This document shows, piece by piece, positions 53,782 to 64,000 of a stretch of 64,000 bases of DNA; within the stretch, counting starts at the first letter, position 1, and each line of letters opens with the position of its first letter. Made by a program: the position numbers and the translations under genes. This DNA is from Nematostella vectensis (lineage: Eukaryota > Cnidaria > Anthozoa > Actiniaria > Edwardsiidae). A model generated the notes under the pieces. That model saw only the letters and a list, made by a program, of their open reading frames with translations, did no database searches and was not told the origin of the DNA. The stretch lies in the NCBI RefSeq assembly GCF_932526225.1, contig NC_064047.1, positions 8,059,501 through 8,123,500 of the forward strand, given 5' to 3'.

Positions 53782-56600
53782 ATGACGGACACATCTCAAG
53801 ACCAAAGCGATATTATTCAATGTGAGAAAGACATTTTGTTTGAAAACTTTACCACAATCAAGCAAGAAGACGACTACTTATACAGGATTTATGACGCATC
53901 TAATGGAGAGACCATGGAGGCTGTGTTTGGGGAATTGTTTTGCATTTCTACAACTTCTTTCATTAGAGCACAATTCCAAGTGAAGGGCAATAAGCGCTTC
54001 TCGGATAATGGTAAGTAGACGTCCCCTTTTCTTTAGGTTCAGTGCGTTATGGATTTAAGATAGTTGATTCTAAAGGATCTCGAGTAGTTTAATCAAAACG
54101 AGAAACATGGTTTAGCGAACATTTTTTTGTGTGAGCTCAAGTCCATACCATACCTAAGCCTGCCGTTTCATGATCACCGGATGTGCGGTGGCACTGGCTC
54201 CCGAAGAGCGGTCTAAATCCTGCTGCGCAAGCAGCGCTGTTCTCCCTGCTGAAAAGGGTGGCGGATTCACGTCAGCTCGCCCAATACGGTGGGGCAGTTG
54301 CAGACTTGAGGAGGTCCCCAGTGTACAACGCCAACCAAGCTGTGAAGATATATGTAGAAAAGACCTGGATGTCGTGCGTACGGAGGTGGGCACAGCTATT
54401 CTGAGAGAACAGGTTCTCAACATTGTCAACACCAACAACGTCGTTAAAGGAGAATTTCAAGTGAAAGCATCCAAGGACGCCAACAGGCTGTACAGAGTGA
54501 ACCTTCAAACCCCTTGGAGGATATACATTGTGTTGACGTCGTTAAAGGAGAATTTCAAGTGAAAGCATCCAAGGACGCCAACAGGCTGTACACAGTGAAC
54601 CTTCAAACCCCTTGCAGGATATACATTGTATTGACGTCGTTAAAGGAGAATTTCAAGTGAAAGCATCCAAGGACGCCAACAGGCTGTACAGAGTGAACCT
54701 CCAAACCCCTTGCAGGATATACATTGTGTTGACGTCGTTAAAGGAGAATTTCAAGTGAAAGCATCCAAGGACGCCAACTGGCTGTACACAGTGAACCTCC
54801 AAACCCCTTGCAGGATATACATTGTGTTGACGTCGTTAAAGGGGAATTTCAAGTGAAAGCATCCAAGGACGCCAACAGGCTGTACACAGTGAACCTCCAA
54901 ACCCCTTGCAGGATATACATTGTGTTGACGTCGTTAAAGGAGAATTTCAAGTGAAAGCATCCAAGGACGCCAACAGGCTGTACACAGTGAACCTTCAAAC
55001 CCCTTGCAGGATATACATTGTATTGACGTCGTTAAAGGAGAATTTCAAGTGAAAGCATCCAAGGACGCCAACAGGCTGTACAGAGTGAACCTCCAAACCC
55101 CTTGCAGGATATACATTGTGTTGACGTCGTTAAAGGAGAATTTCAAGTGAAAGCATCCAAGGACGCCAACTGGCTGTACACAGTGAACCTCCAAACCCCT
55201 TGCAGGATATACATTGTGTTGACGTCGTTAAAGGGGAATTTCAAGTGAAAGCATCCAAGGACGCCAACAGGCTGTACACAGTGAACCTCCAAACCCCTTG
55301 CAGGATATACATTGTGTTGACGTCGTTAAAGGAGAATTTCAAGTGAAAGCATCCAAGGACGCCAACAGGCTGTACACAGTGAACCTTCAAACCCCTTGCA
55401 GGATATACATTGTGTTGACGTCGTTAAAGGAGAATTTCAAGTGAAAGCATCCAAGGACGCCAACTGGCTGTACACAGTGAACCTCCAAACCCCTTGAAGG
55501 ATATACATTGTGTTGACGTCGTTAAAGGAGAATTTCAAGTGAAAGCATCCAAGGACGCCAACAGGCTGTACACAGTGAACCTTCAAACCCCTTGCAGGAT
55601 ATACATTGTGTTGACGTCGTTAAAGGAGAATTTCAAGTGAAAGCATCCAAGGACGCCAACTGGCTGTACACAGTGAACCTCCAAACCCCTTGAAGGATAT
55701 ACATTGTGTTGACGTCGTTAAAGGAGAATTTCAAGTGAAAGCATCCAAGGACGCCAACTGGCTGTACACAGTGAACCTCCAAACCCCTTGCAGGATATAC
55801 ATTGTATTGACGTCGTTAAAGGAGAATTTCAAGTGAAAGCATCCAAGGACGCCAACTGGCTGTACACAGTGAACCTCCAAACCCCTTGCAGGATATACAT
55901 TGTGTTGACGTCGTTAAAGGAGAATTTCAAGTGAAAGCATCCAAGGATGCCAACTGGCTGTACACAGTGAACCTCCAAACCCCTTGCTGCTCAAGTGCTA
56001 CTTCCCATGTAAGCATATTTATGCGGTGTTTCACACTTATGGAGAGTGGAGTTTTGATCAACTGCCTGATATCTATGACACTGGACACAGAGGCACTTGG
56101 GATACCTGCAAAGCTTGCTGAAGAAAGCGGTTCTTTCAGTGGGGAAGTTGATGGTGATGATGATGGCGACAATGTTGATGATGATGACCATGGAGATGAT
56201 GATGACGATGATGACAAAGCTGAAAAGATCACACAGCCAATAAAGAACAGTAAGCCACCCTCCCCTTCTACTCATCACACTAGTTCAACAAGCCTCCTCA
56301 GTAAGCTCCTGAAGAAACTTGGCCTCTTACGCGATGAAACTTATTGGGTAGAGGACAGGGCAGCACTTTCAGATGCACTTGCTCAGGTTACCGAGTTGAG
56401 AAACTTAGAGAATTTGCTCCTTTAGATAAAAATGTGCTCCCCCTGTGTTTAAGTCCAGATAAGAAGAGTCTCAAGATAACATCACATGAATACCACAAAG
56501 TCTTGCGAAAGCCACTACCACTTAGAAGGAGAAAGTTGAAGAAAAAAGCTGAAGTCACTGCACTGGAAAATGCTGATGCTGATTTCGATGACAATAAGGT
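53782..56600 (+). pseudogene. Unrecognised spliced gene invaded by a 98-bp tandem array
   Basis: Exon 1 (53,782-54,010) starts MTDTSQDQSDIIQCEKDILF and ends FSDN at donor ATG/GTAAGT. Coding-like sequence resumes around 54,175-54,430 in changing frames (AAQAALFSLLKRVADSRQLA, VRTEVGTAILREQVLNIVN). It passes into the array, whose unit encodes VVKGEFQVKASKDANRLYTV, and emerges as SATSHVSIFMRCFTLMESG, an Asp-rich tract (56,150-56,215), LLSKLLKKLGLLRDE and, after a frame change near 56,405, KNVLPLCLSPDKKSLKITSH to donor AAG/GTATGT at 56,601. Because the unit is not a multiple of three, the array cannot be read through. No family recognised; the Asp tract suggests a nuclear or acidic-linker protein only weakly. 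Confidence 0.45.
54432..55985. repeat. 98-bp tandem repeat, about 16 copies
   Basis: The unit contains GACGTCGTTAAAGGAGAATT, CAAGTGAAAGCATCCAAGGA, CGCCAACAGGCTGTACACAG and CAAACCCCTTGCAGGATATA. Units differ at only a few positions (AGG/TGG, ACACAG/ACAGAG, GCAGG/GAAGG) and some variants recur in bl ocks, which indicates recent multi-unit amplification. 98 is 2 modulo 3, so the frame rotates every unit. Confidence 0.95.
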
Positions 56601-56689
56601 ATGTGCCATAAGCATCTAAAATATCCCTCCACTTCAATACTCAAGTTTAAAATTTCCAACCAAATTCAACTGGTACAAGAATACCGATG

Positions 56690-57330
56690 GGAATGGCTCT
56701 ACAGTACGCGTAGTACTCTTTGACTTCAAAAAATCCTTAGATCACATTGATCACTGCTTGGTCTTACAACCTCCAATGACCTAAAATGGAACGAGCATGT
56801 GTCTGTAGAAGACATGTATAAGACTAGTTGCTGAATACGCCTCGCAAGTTTTCCACGACAGTTTACCAGCATATTTGTCAGAAGAGCTTGAAAGAATCCA
56901 AAAGCATGCTCTACGGATAATTTATCCAGACCTTCACTATGCTGATGCTCTCTACAAAACAAGCCTTCTCACTCTACATAGCAGAAGGCAGCAAATGGTG
57001 GATCAACTTTTTAATTAAATAATCAAAGATGCCTACGATAAATAAAACCACCTGTTGCCAGCGTGCAATTCCAGCTCTAGTTCCCTTCGGCGCACACGCA
57101 CCTTTAACATTCCAAAGTGCAAGACCAACCATTTTAAGAACAGTCTCGTAATATCTAATGCGTCGCGTTGGTTTCCACCTTGGTTTTTAAATTGTATAGT
57201 CATGTATATAGTATTATTAACTTTATATTTTTAGTTTATTATTAGAATTTTTTATAATTATATTGTAATTTTACCGTAATTCAGCTTACTAGCTGAAATG
57301 GTATTAAATAAACTATCTATCTCTCTATCC
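56690..57330 (+). pseudogene. LINE remnant (RT motif and C-terminus), internally deleted
   Basis: VVLFDFKKSLDHIDHCLV (RT core strand) at 56,710 is followed after a deletion by AEYASQVFHDSLPAYLSEEL, ERIQKHALRIIYPDLHYADA and TLHSRRQQMVDQLF, the typical C-terminal domain of CR1/L2-type LINEs. The 3' end AATAAACTATCTATCTCTCT near 57,310 is a simple-repeat tail. On the plus strand, unlike the two larger LINEs. Confidence 0.75.
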
Positions 57331-57594
57331 TCACCCCCGCCCCCCCTCGGGATAAGAAATAAACTTTCCCTAGCTGTGATGACCCTCCAACTACTTCTCT
57401 TGTGTCTACTCTGCACTGATTATCATAAGTCTCCTCTCCCTGTGTGCTTCTTTCTTTTTGTGAAGAGCTGTCTTTAGTATTTCTATGACCAGTCCGTGAC
57501 AGGAAATCTCGAACGGCATTTTCCCTATTTTTACGTTCTACTTTGCAATTCGTGAGCGTGCGCACCGTTTTTGATGCCGTTCGTGTTGACTTGC

Positions 57595-58602
57595 TTAACC
57601 CATTGACTCCTGGCTTTTTTGGAGCTGAATTTACAAAAAACAGACTGAAAACAGATACCTCCCCCCCTATTCTGAGTTTTATACAGCCCGTCAAAGTCAA
57701 ACACAGCTGCACCTAGTCAGCGGTATCCAAGCTTTCCAACAGTGCTTTGCGGTCCCCACTTTTAATCCCTTGTCGTTGTGCTGAAGCCAGCACAAGTTGA
57801 TGGTTGCTTGTATTTTTCATCAAAAATACAGCTATGAGCATATTAGGAGAGTGTCTCAGGACATCATGAAGTTTTTTGGGGCATAATTGAGTGCTTTGCT
57901 TATGAATATTTGCAAGCAAAGGGGGATTCATGATGATTTTTTCTTGTTTGGCTTTGCCCTGATGAGAAAATAATTTTCTAATGAATCACTACAGCTCTCC
58001 TAAATGCTGTCTTTTCTGAAACCAAATTGATTCCAAAATTGTTTACACTGCTATTCTGGGTCTGTATGACCTGGAATTGATTTGTTTGGCTTCGGGGTGA
58101 AAGGACTTATAAAAAACCATATGACTTTGGAGAGAGGAGTGTTGACTGGCCCTCCCCTCGTGAATTTTCCCCTGGATCTCCCAGAATGCTTTGCAATATG
58201 TAAAGATATTTTCGTGGTTGTACAATCCTTCAAGGAATGGACATTGTGTTTTGAGGCCAAGGAAATGTACCTGGAGGATCAGAATAAAGGTATCTATTTG
58301 TGTCTTGAGCTGTGTTTGCTGATCTCTCTCCCTTGTGTGGTATTTTGAGCGTTTTATTGAGAGGGGTGATTCTGCTTTTCTCTCCTTGTTCGATTTGAGA
58401 TTTGTCAAAGAACCTGTGCTATTATTTGGCTTAAGAGTAGATGCCAACACCTTGGTTGGATGCATATCTACAAGACCATTTATCCCTTAGACTGATGCCT
58501 GAGTATCTTCATCTTGTTGTGTTTATTTTGAATTTATGAATTTTTTGGGTTGTGGGTACTTCCCAAAGCCGGTACAGGCCGGTTGAGGGGTCAATGTGTT
58601 AA
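57595..58602. mobile_element. TTAA-flanked non-autonomous element (1.0 kb)
   Basis: TTAACCCATTGACTCC at 57,595 is matched by the complement of GGGGTCAATGTGTTAA ending at 58,602, so a 12-bp imperfect inverted repeat is enclosed by TTAA. The interior has no recognisable transposase. The open frames within it lack domain signal. piggyBac-like by its ends, weakly. Confidence 0.5.
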
Positions 58603-58651
58603 GCTCTCTAATAAATGAACTTTCCCTAACTGTGATGACCCTACAACTATT

Positions 58652-59022
58652 TTAAATGCTTTCAGGTGTGCTGGTCGTGTCTACCGTCCATCCGAATGGG
58701 CTTGGTGGTTCTTTTAATGCGAATTTCGTTTGAAATGACTGCAAAATCCGATAGGTTTCTTTCCAAGGAACTGCATTTGTGGAGGGACCAAAGAGAAGAG
58801 TTGTATGATTAAACGGCCAGGCAATGTTTGGGTATTCTATTAGCTGTTTGTCACGCGAAAACAGATTTTGTATAATATTGGAGTTGCAAACGTAAACTTA
58901 TAGATTTCCATACCTTTCCATGTATCACATGGTTGCCGTACATAACCTTCTGAGCAATTCGGGTATCCAGGCTTGCAGTATTGCTTGCAAATCTTCGGTA
59001 ATAGACCATCTTGTCGACTCAT
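58652..59022 (-). CDS. Small two-exon gene (97 aa), divergent from HAT1
   Basis: Exon 1 (58,914-59,022) starts with ATG and encodes MSRQDGLLPKICKQYCKPGY then PNCSEGYVRQPCDTWK, donor AAAG/GTATGG. Exon 2 (58,836-58,652) follows acceptor CTAATAG in matching phase and reads EYPNIAWPFNHTTLLFGPST, NAVPWKETYRILQSFQTKF, and ends at TAA. There are no stops and the phases agree. The Cys-rich start and Pro/Trp-rich, low-helix body recall small ciliary or sperm microtubule inner proteins, but I cannot match a family, so the function is unknown. Its start lies about 700 bp from that of HAT1 on the opposite strand. Confidence 0.6.
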
Positions 59023-59728
59023 TTTGTCTTGAGGGAATCAAGGTTTACAAAGGCAGAACATGAGAGAAATTACCCCGTGTTTCTCCCTCGTAAATCCCAA
59101 AGTCTTTCCTCCGGCTCATGTGCCGTTGAGGTCACTCTTTGAATAGAGCCCCTATCAATAAACCAAAATTGTATTTAGTGTAAGCAAAATAAGACGTGAA
59201 AGACTCTCACCAAAAAAGGAATACGACGTTGTACTGTCGTTAGCCATGTTTTAGTATTCGCATTCGTTTGCTGAAATATATAAGGCTATAAAATAGCGTA
59301 TTCAGTCAGGATTCCATCCTAACCCGACCAGAGACTATCTCTCTCTGCAAATTGTAATGAAACAAGATGTTCTAAGCCCGTTTAAATAAATCAAGAGCCG
59401 TAACTTTCATTACCTTTCACGCTTCAAAACCATCCGGTTACGTTTGAACTCGTCTCGCTTTGCACATCATGTCGAGGTGCGAAAAAGACCATGTGACCAC
59501 AGGTTACCCAAAACAGGAAATACTGTTATAAAGATGGGACGCTTTTATCTACTGGTGTATAGTAGGAATCAACCCATTTTCAAACCCATTTCAAAACCAT
59601 TATCCATAAAAATAGCCTGTTTACTTTTAACTTTTTTGGAAAAATCTGTAGAAAATATTTTTGTTAATGCCCCTATCAAGTGGCTTCCTTTGGAGAAGAC
59701 GTTCATTTGTGTCAGCGGTTTAGTTCGA
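59023..59728. promoter_or_regulatory. Likely bidirectional promoter between the small gene and HAT1
   Basis: The two start codons face away from each other across about 706 bp with no other gene. No clear TATA box was identified. The assignment is by position only. Confidence 0.45.
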
Positions 59729-62700
59729 ATGGAGAAGTAAGCGCGGGAAGAAGAGAACGTTTGATCACATTTAATTCGGCCATCGTCATGGACGTGCAAG
59801 GTATTTCTGTAGTAATAACAGAATCACATTCATCTCTCTGGCACTGTTTATGTTTTATTTGTTCATGTAATTGAGTCATAGATTGATTTGTACAAAGCAA
59901 GTACAACCAATGTTAAACTAAAAGAAATGTGCACATATTCTATAATTTCCCATGTTATCATGCCGACTTGATTACTGCTTATAGCTTTAAACAATTAATG
60001 AATATATTTTTGTTTTAATACATTTTAAATAAGTGTTTTGTTGAATAGATGTTTTAGAATTGGAGCAAGCTCTAATTTCTTTTCAGTTCAAATGATTGAT
60101 AATTTACTTGCTCGATACAAGTGCAATGCAAATGAAACGGTGTGCTTCAAGCTCGGTGAGTTAACATTTTTGTACAAACCTTCTAAACAATAAAATACAG
60201 GTGGAATAATAAATATGCACTCTCTATAAAATAAAATGTTACAGACAGAAAGATTCCTTCATTGGTACCTTGTAAACACTTTGCCATTGGTGTTCATCCA
60301 AGGAATTTAAAATCATAAGCCATTCTCTAATACTCACATCCACTGACAACTTGGAGTGATACCCCCTCCCACCCACCCCTACCCCACCTTACAGTAAAGA
60401 AAACGGTGTGGCTTGGGTTTAACGGTGTCCCTATTACTTCAGTAACAAGTGAAAAAGATGTCTTTGATAAGGGAAGACAGTTCCATCCAGCATTCTCTCA
60501 TCAGTTCTTTGGAGACAGGTAACATATAGCAGATATGCTCAAAGACAACTTTTTACACTTTTAAAATTTTTGTTGCATTTTAGCAGATATTTTTGGTGAT
60601 GGGGTATTATATCTAAAATAATTCCAAATGTTTTCATTTAATGGTTTCATGTCAGTTTGAAATCAGGTAATACCTTTACCAAACACTTAGAAATTCCACT
60701 ATAGGGTCCTTTTTTTTAGAAAAAAATATTATTTTGTTTTTGTAAAGCTCCACTCATTTAACTGTCACCTCTTTCACAAGACATCATCAGAGCAAATGGG
60801 CAATGATAAAATATTAAATTTATTGTAAGCTCTGTGTTATTTTTTTCCCCAGTGAAACAATCTTTGGATATTGTGGATTAGAAGTTCAGGTATACTTCAA
60901 ATAATTTTTTTTGTTTATATAATAGTTGTCTTTTACCCTAGTTCATCCTCCTATCTGATTTTAGCTCTATTATCATGCTGGGACTCTGTTGACATATCTT
61001 GGGCTTACTTATGAGTCAAACATCAATGGGAAAGTCGCCGATGGAATTGAGGTAAATGTGCATGATATAGAGAGATTCTCACAATATCAGATGCCTTACT
61101 GCACACGTTACACAAATGAAATGAGCCTGTACTTTTCTTGCGATTACAGGCTGATCCTGTTGTTCAGATAATTGGAGAACAGTTTCCAGGAGGTAAGCTG
61201 CCTAATAAGTAACTGATTTATATAGTGCCATGCACTTAAAGATAATGGGTCTTGAATGAAAAAAAAAACACATTCTAACAAAGACTTATAGTGGACTACT
61301 GAAACTTTTTTTTCAATTTTGTTGATAATGATGTCTCTAGTATGCTTTGGGCTCTCCTTATCAAGTGAATAATACAACTGATGATAATGATAACAAAAGT
61401 AATAATGATGATGATGATTAGTATACTCCTATAGTCCTATATTGATGAGGCAGTCAATCAGTGTAAACTGATTTAGCCCTGACGAACAAGGCATGGCTGC
61501 ATATGTATCACTAATAAAGTGATTAAGGCATATGAAGCTGTTTATGTTAATTGACAGTGTATACCAAGCTATTTCATCATCATTACAGGTTTTTTGACAA
61601 ACAAAGATGAATTCATTGCTAAGTTACCTGAGCAGTCCAGTTTTGTTCCTATGGGGGAACTGATCCATTCCTATCAGCGCATGGGTAAAGACTACAAGAT
61701 TTACTCTGTAAGTAATAGCTAGTAATGATTGCCAAAAATGTAACACTGATTATTCTATTATTGTTTTAGTAACAAATTACTAAAACAATTAATACAAAAC
61801 GAAATATGATTGTGCTGCAGTTGCAGCTTACCCTGGTCTCAAAACCTTGAATGTGTTTCTTTTACTGACAAGACAAGCTCACATTTGCAGTAGCTCCACT
61901 AAGCCCAGGAAGCTTTGGAATAACATGCTTCTTGTAAACTCAAGCTACCACTGCTCAAGCTCTGGAACCAGATTACATACCACAAGGATGCACAAAAAAG
62001 ATCATTTGCTTGGGTGTTAGATGACATGTGATAATAACTAGACCTTTAAATTTCTTTATTTCAGTGTGATACCATGACTCCTCGTTTCAAGGACTACCAC
62101 ACCCGTCTCCAGACATTTATTCTCTGGTTTATTGATGCTGCATCATATATAGGTATTACACTCTGACCCATATACAACAGTTCTGTAATGCTTTGAGTTA
62201 TACATTCCCTTTTCACTTTACTTTTGTTACCACAATGTTTGGGCAACACTAGTTGTGATCTAGTATGCATGGAATTTTAAGATGCAATTTCCTCTTAATA
62301 AACTCATATGAATGACCAAGAACACCATTAAGATTCATGTGAAATATCTCAGGCTAAGGACAGGCAACATTCGAATACAGTTTGACAGCTCGGCTTGAAT
62401 TAACCAATCAGCGTGTCGCTTTACCGACAGCATGCATCTGGTGACAATTCGAATGTTGCATCCACGGATTCCTTTATCGTCTCAGGTTTGCCAATATGTG
62501 TAAAAACTTAGCCTTTCTGGTAGAAAGAGTTTGTTTGGGAGGCCGAAAATCCCTGGGGACATGGAGATATTTATATTCTACCGCACTGTGGTGGTTGATT
62601 TTCGATATTTTACTCGTACTCCAAATTCTGGCGGCTTGATCTGATCTGTCTCCGAAGCCTGCCTGCCTTCTTTTTATAGGTATATAGTGACACGGAATCC

Positions 62701-63197
62701 CTCAACTGCTCAAACGTTAGAAATACCGCTTATTCTGAATAAAGACACATCACAAAGCAGTGAGAGTTTATTGTGACCTTTATTCTAGGATATAACACAA
62801 TTGTAGGACAATTACAGGAAGTGATAATTTGTGAAAATATTCTAGCTAGTTACTGAGATTGACTGGAGACTGACTGAGAGGTTGGCAAGATTGTGGGCTA
62901 AGGACTTCTTGGCAGATTGTTGTTTGAACCATAAGCAACACAAGATGTTTCCCTTCTAACCTTTTTTCTTCTTCTTTATTCAAGACATTGATGATGAAAG
63001 ATGGCATTTCTATTTGCTGTAAGTAAAATACATGCCCAAATATCTATCAAAAACATAACCAAACTATTGCCTGAATCTGTGTTTTGTTCAAGTTTTGAGA
63101 AGTCTAAGGAAGCAGGTGATGCTCAGTACAGCATTGTGGGCTACATGTCTGTCTATCATTACTATGCTTACCCGGACAAGATGAGGCCCAGAGTCAG
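59729..63197 (+). CDS. HAT1: Histone acetyltransferase type B catalytic subunit, exons 1-10 (3' end beyond window)
   Basis: Ten exons join in one frame: 59,729-59,736, 60,058-60,155, 60,395-60,518, 60,853-60,889, 60,965-61,051, 61,150-61,192, 61,589-61,707, 62,065-62,152, 62,985-63,018 and 63,093-63,197, all GT/AG. The 247 residues read include ARYKCNANETVCFKLV, FHPAFSHQFFGD, ETIFGYCGLEVQLYYHAGTL, DYHTRLQTFILWFIDAASYI, DIDDERWHFYLLFEK and GYMSVYHYYAYPDKMRPRVS, colinear with human HAT1. HAT1 acetylates newly made histone H4 on Lys5 and Lys12 with RBBP7/46. The acetyl-CoA-binding loop lies in later exons outside the window. The first exon is the least certain: ATGGAGAA plus acceptor TTTTAG at 60,057 keeps the frame, while an alternative acceptor at 60,085 would put the start at the ATG of MIDNLLARYKC. 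Confidence 0.95.
62364..62459. repeat. Small palindromic MITE-like repeat in HAT1 intron 8
   Basis: GCAACATTCGAAT (62,364-62,376) and its exact complement (62,447-62,459) face each other across 70 bp, with weaker inverted similarity extending outward to CTCAGG-type ends near 62,348 and 62,486. Confidence 0.55.
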
Positions 63198-64000
63198 GTC
63201 AGTCAGGTGGTCAAATGGACTGGTTCAATCTCTGTGCTATTTACACTATTATGAATTAACCTCTATTTTTTAATTAATATTAATTATTAATTCTGCTTAA
63301 TTTTCCCGCATACTTAAATGTGCATTTTGAATTCGAAAAATAAAGATTGCAGTCTTTGGTCCCCTAAAATTTAATGGATAAAGAAAAACTGTTAAAGGTT
63401 TTATTAAAATCTTTTAAAGTGGACATGTAACGGTTCCCTATAATGGCTTAAGAGAACAAGAACACTTTTCCACATTACTGTAAGACTTACTTTTGAGATG
63501 ATTTAAATTCGACTGCTGCTTAGGGACAAGGTGTTGCTATGTTTCTATTACATAGGTCTTGTTTCAGTAGTTAGTTAATGTCATTTTTTTTTGTAAAACA
63601 GAAGGACAACTCACTTGAACAGCAAATTTGTGAAATTAATTCCCCTGCAAACACATTTTTCACTGTAATCACAAAATTAAAGACTCACGAAATGTGCCGA
63701 GAAAATTTTCGCGAAATTTAAGGTGCATGAAAATAAAGAAAAATAAGGTACTGAGAACAAAATGCTAGCATTAAAACAACAGTTAATTGGAAAACAAAAG
63801 CAATGCATTTCCATTCTTCAATTATGATTGTACAAGCTAGCCTAAATAGATATAGGACATAAGATACAACAACAACAACATCATTTAAGACACTTAGGTG
63901 ATACTCAAATTTGGTTGAAACATTCTATTGAGAGCATCCCCGAATCAAAACATTGAAGCAGGACATAGGCACTGAATTGTTGTTGTGGCCTGCGGGTGAA
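63198..64000. other. HAT1 intron 10 (start), no exon seen
   Basis: Begins at donor CAG/GTCAGT. AT-rich, with no segment resembling the next HAT1 exons; a CAA run occurs near 63,869-63,880. Confidence 0.6.

Noticed and set aside
58043-58465. 140-codon minus-strand frame
   Set aside because: It lies inside a TTAA-flanked non-autonomous element, has no motif and overlaps an open frame on the other strand.
57350-58654. 45-bp similarity (AACTTTCCCTA-CTGTGATGACCCT) on both sides of the TTAA element as long target duplication
   Set aside because: The right copy lies just outside the element but the left copy is about 240 bp from its left end, so it cannot be a target duplication; more likely an unrelated short repeat.
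59444-59740. 98-codon plus-strand frame overlapping the HAT1 first exon
   Set aside because: No domain signal; it ends right after the likely HAT1 ATG and overlaps the promoter region, so it is probably chance.
1-64000. Bacterial contamination or operons
   Set aside because: Introns, LINEs, hAT, Harbinger and HAT1 make the whole window animal.

Overview
This is eukaryotic, AT-rich, intron-bearing animal DNA. Spliced exons with GT/AG borders, a clear animal HAT1 gene at the right end, and the mix of transposon families (Harbinger with a SANT partner, hAT, CACTA-like, Mutator-like, Helentron-like, a RAG1 N-terminal-like element, CR1/L2-type LINEs) fit an anthozoan cnidarian (coral or sea anemone). 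That placement is an inference from gene content; nothing in the window names the species.

Layout. 1-1,530: broken LINE on the minus strand. 1,595-3,327: almost intact Mutator-like transposase. 3,560-5,494: broken CACTA-like transposase. 6,613-8,572: TTAA-flanked non-autonomous element whose right half is tandemly duplicated. 8,804-9,617: truncated spliced gene fragment. 9,618-18,374: a LINE on the minus strand, split by a 5.38-kb hAT element (11,930-17,308) with 14-bp perfect terminal inverted repeats and a 6-bp target duplication. 18,375-20,478: repeats and MITE debris. 20,479-25,570: an unrecognised two-exon gene, cut inside exon 2 by a second hAT element (20,651-24,749) with a 5-bp target duplication. 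25,690-26,240: CACTA-like fragment. 26,958-28,289: decayed spliced gene running into a 1.5-kb satellite with 247-bp higher-order periodicity. 29,980-32,341: Helentron-like helicase pieces, one inverted, plus an RPA-like OB-fold gene. 32,942-39,309: a complete Harbinger element with an uninterrupted spliced transposase, a broken SANT/Myb-like partner, and a captured fragment of a RAG1-like element. 39,310-47,038: MITE and two decayed hAT copies. 47,048-49,834: another DDE-type transposase gene. 50,360-52,796: a spliced, decayed gene whose N-terminal half matches the N-terminal region of RAG1 (zinc-binding module plus RING). 53,782-56,600: unrecognised spliced gene containing about 16 copies of a 98-bp repeat. 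56,690-58,602: LINE tail and TTAA-flanked element. 58,652-64,000: host territory, with a small two-exon gene head-to-head with HAT1.

Almost everything left of 58.6 kb is layered mobile DNA, and two insertion events can be undone exactly on paper because removing the element and one target copy restores an open frame. The only convincing conserved host genes are HAT1 (ten exons seen, 3' end outside the window) and probably its divergent 97-residue neighbour. The items most worth follow-up are the RAG1 N-terminal-like gene and its relative inside the Harbinger element, the intact Harbinger transposase, and the two exactly resolved hAT insertions.
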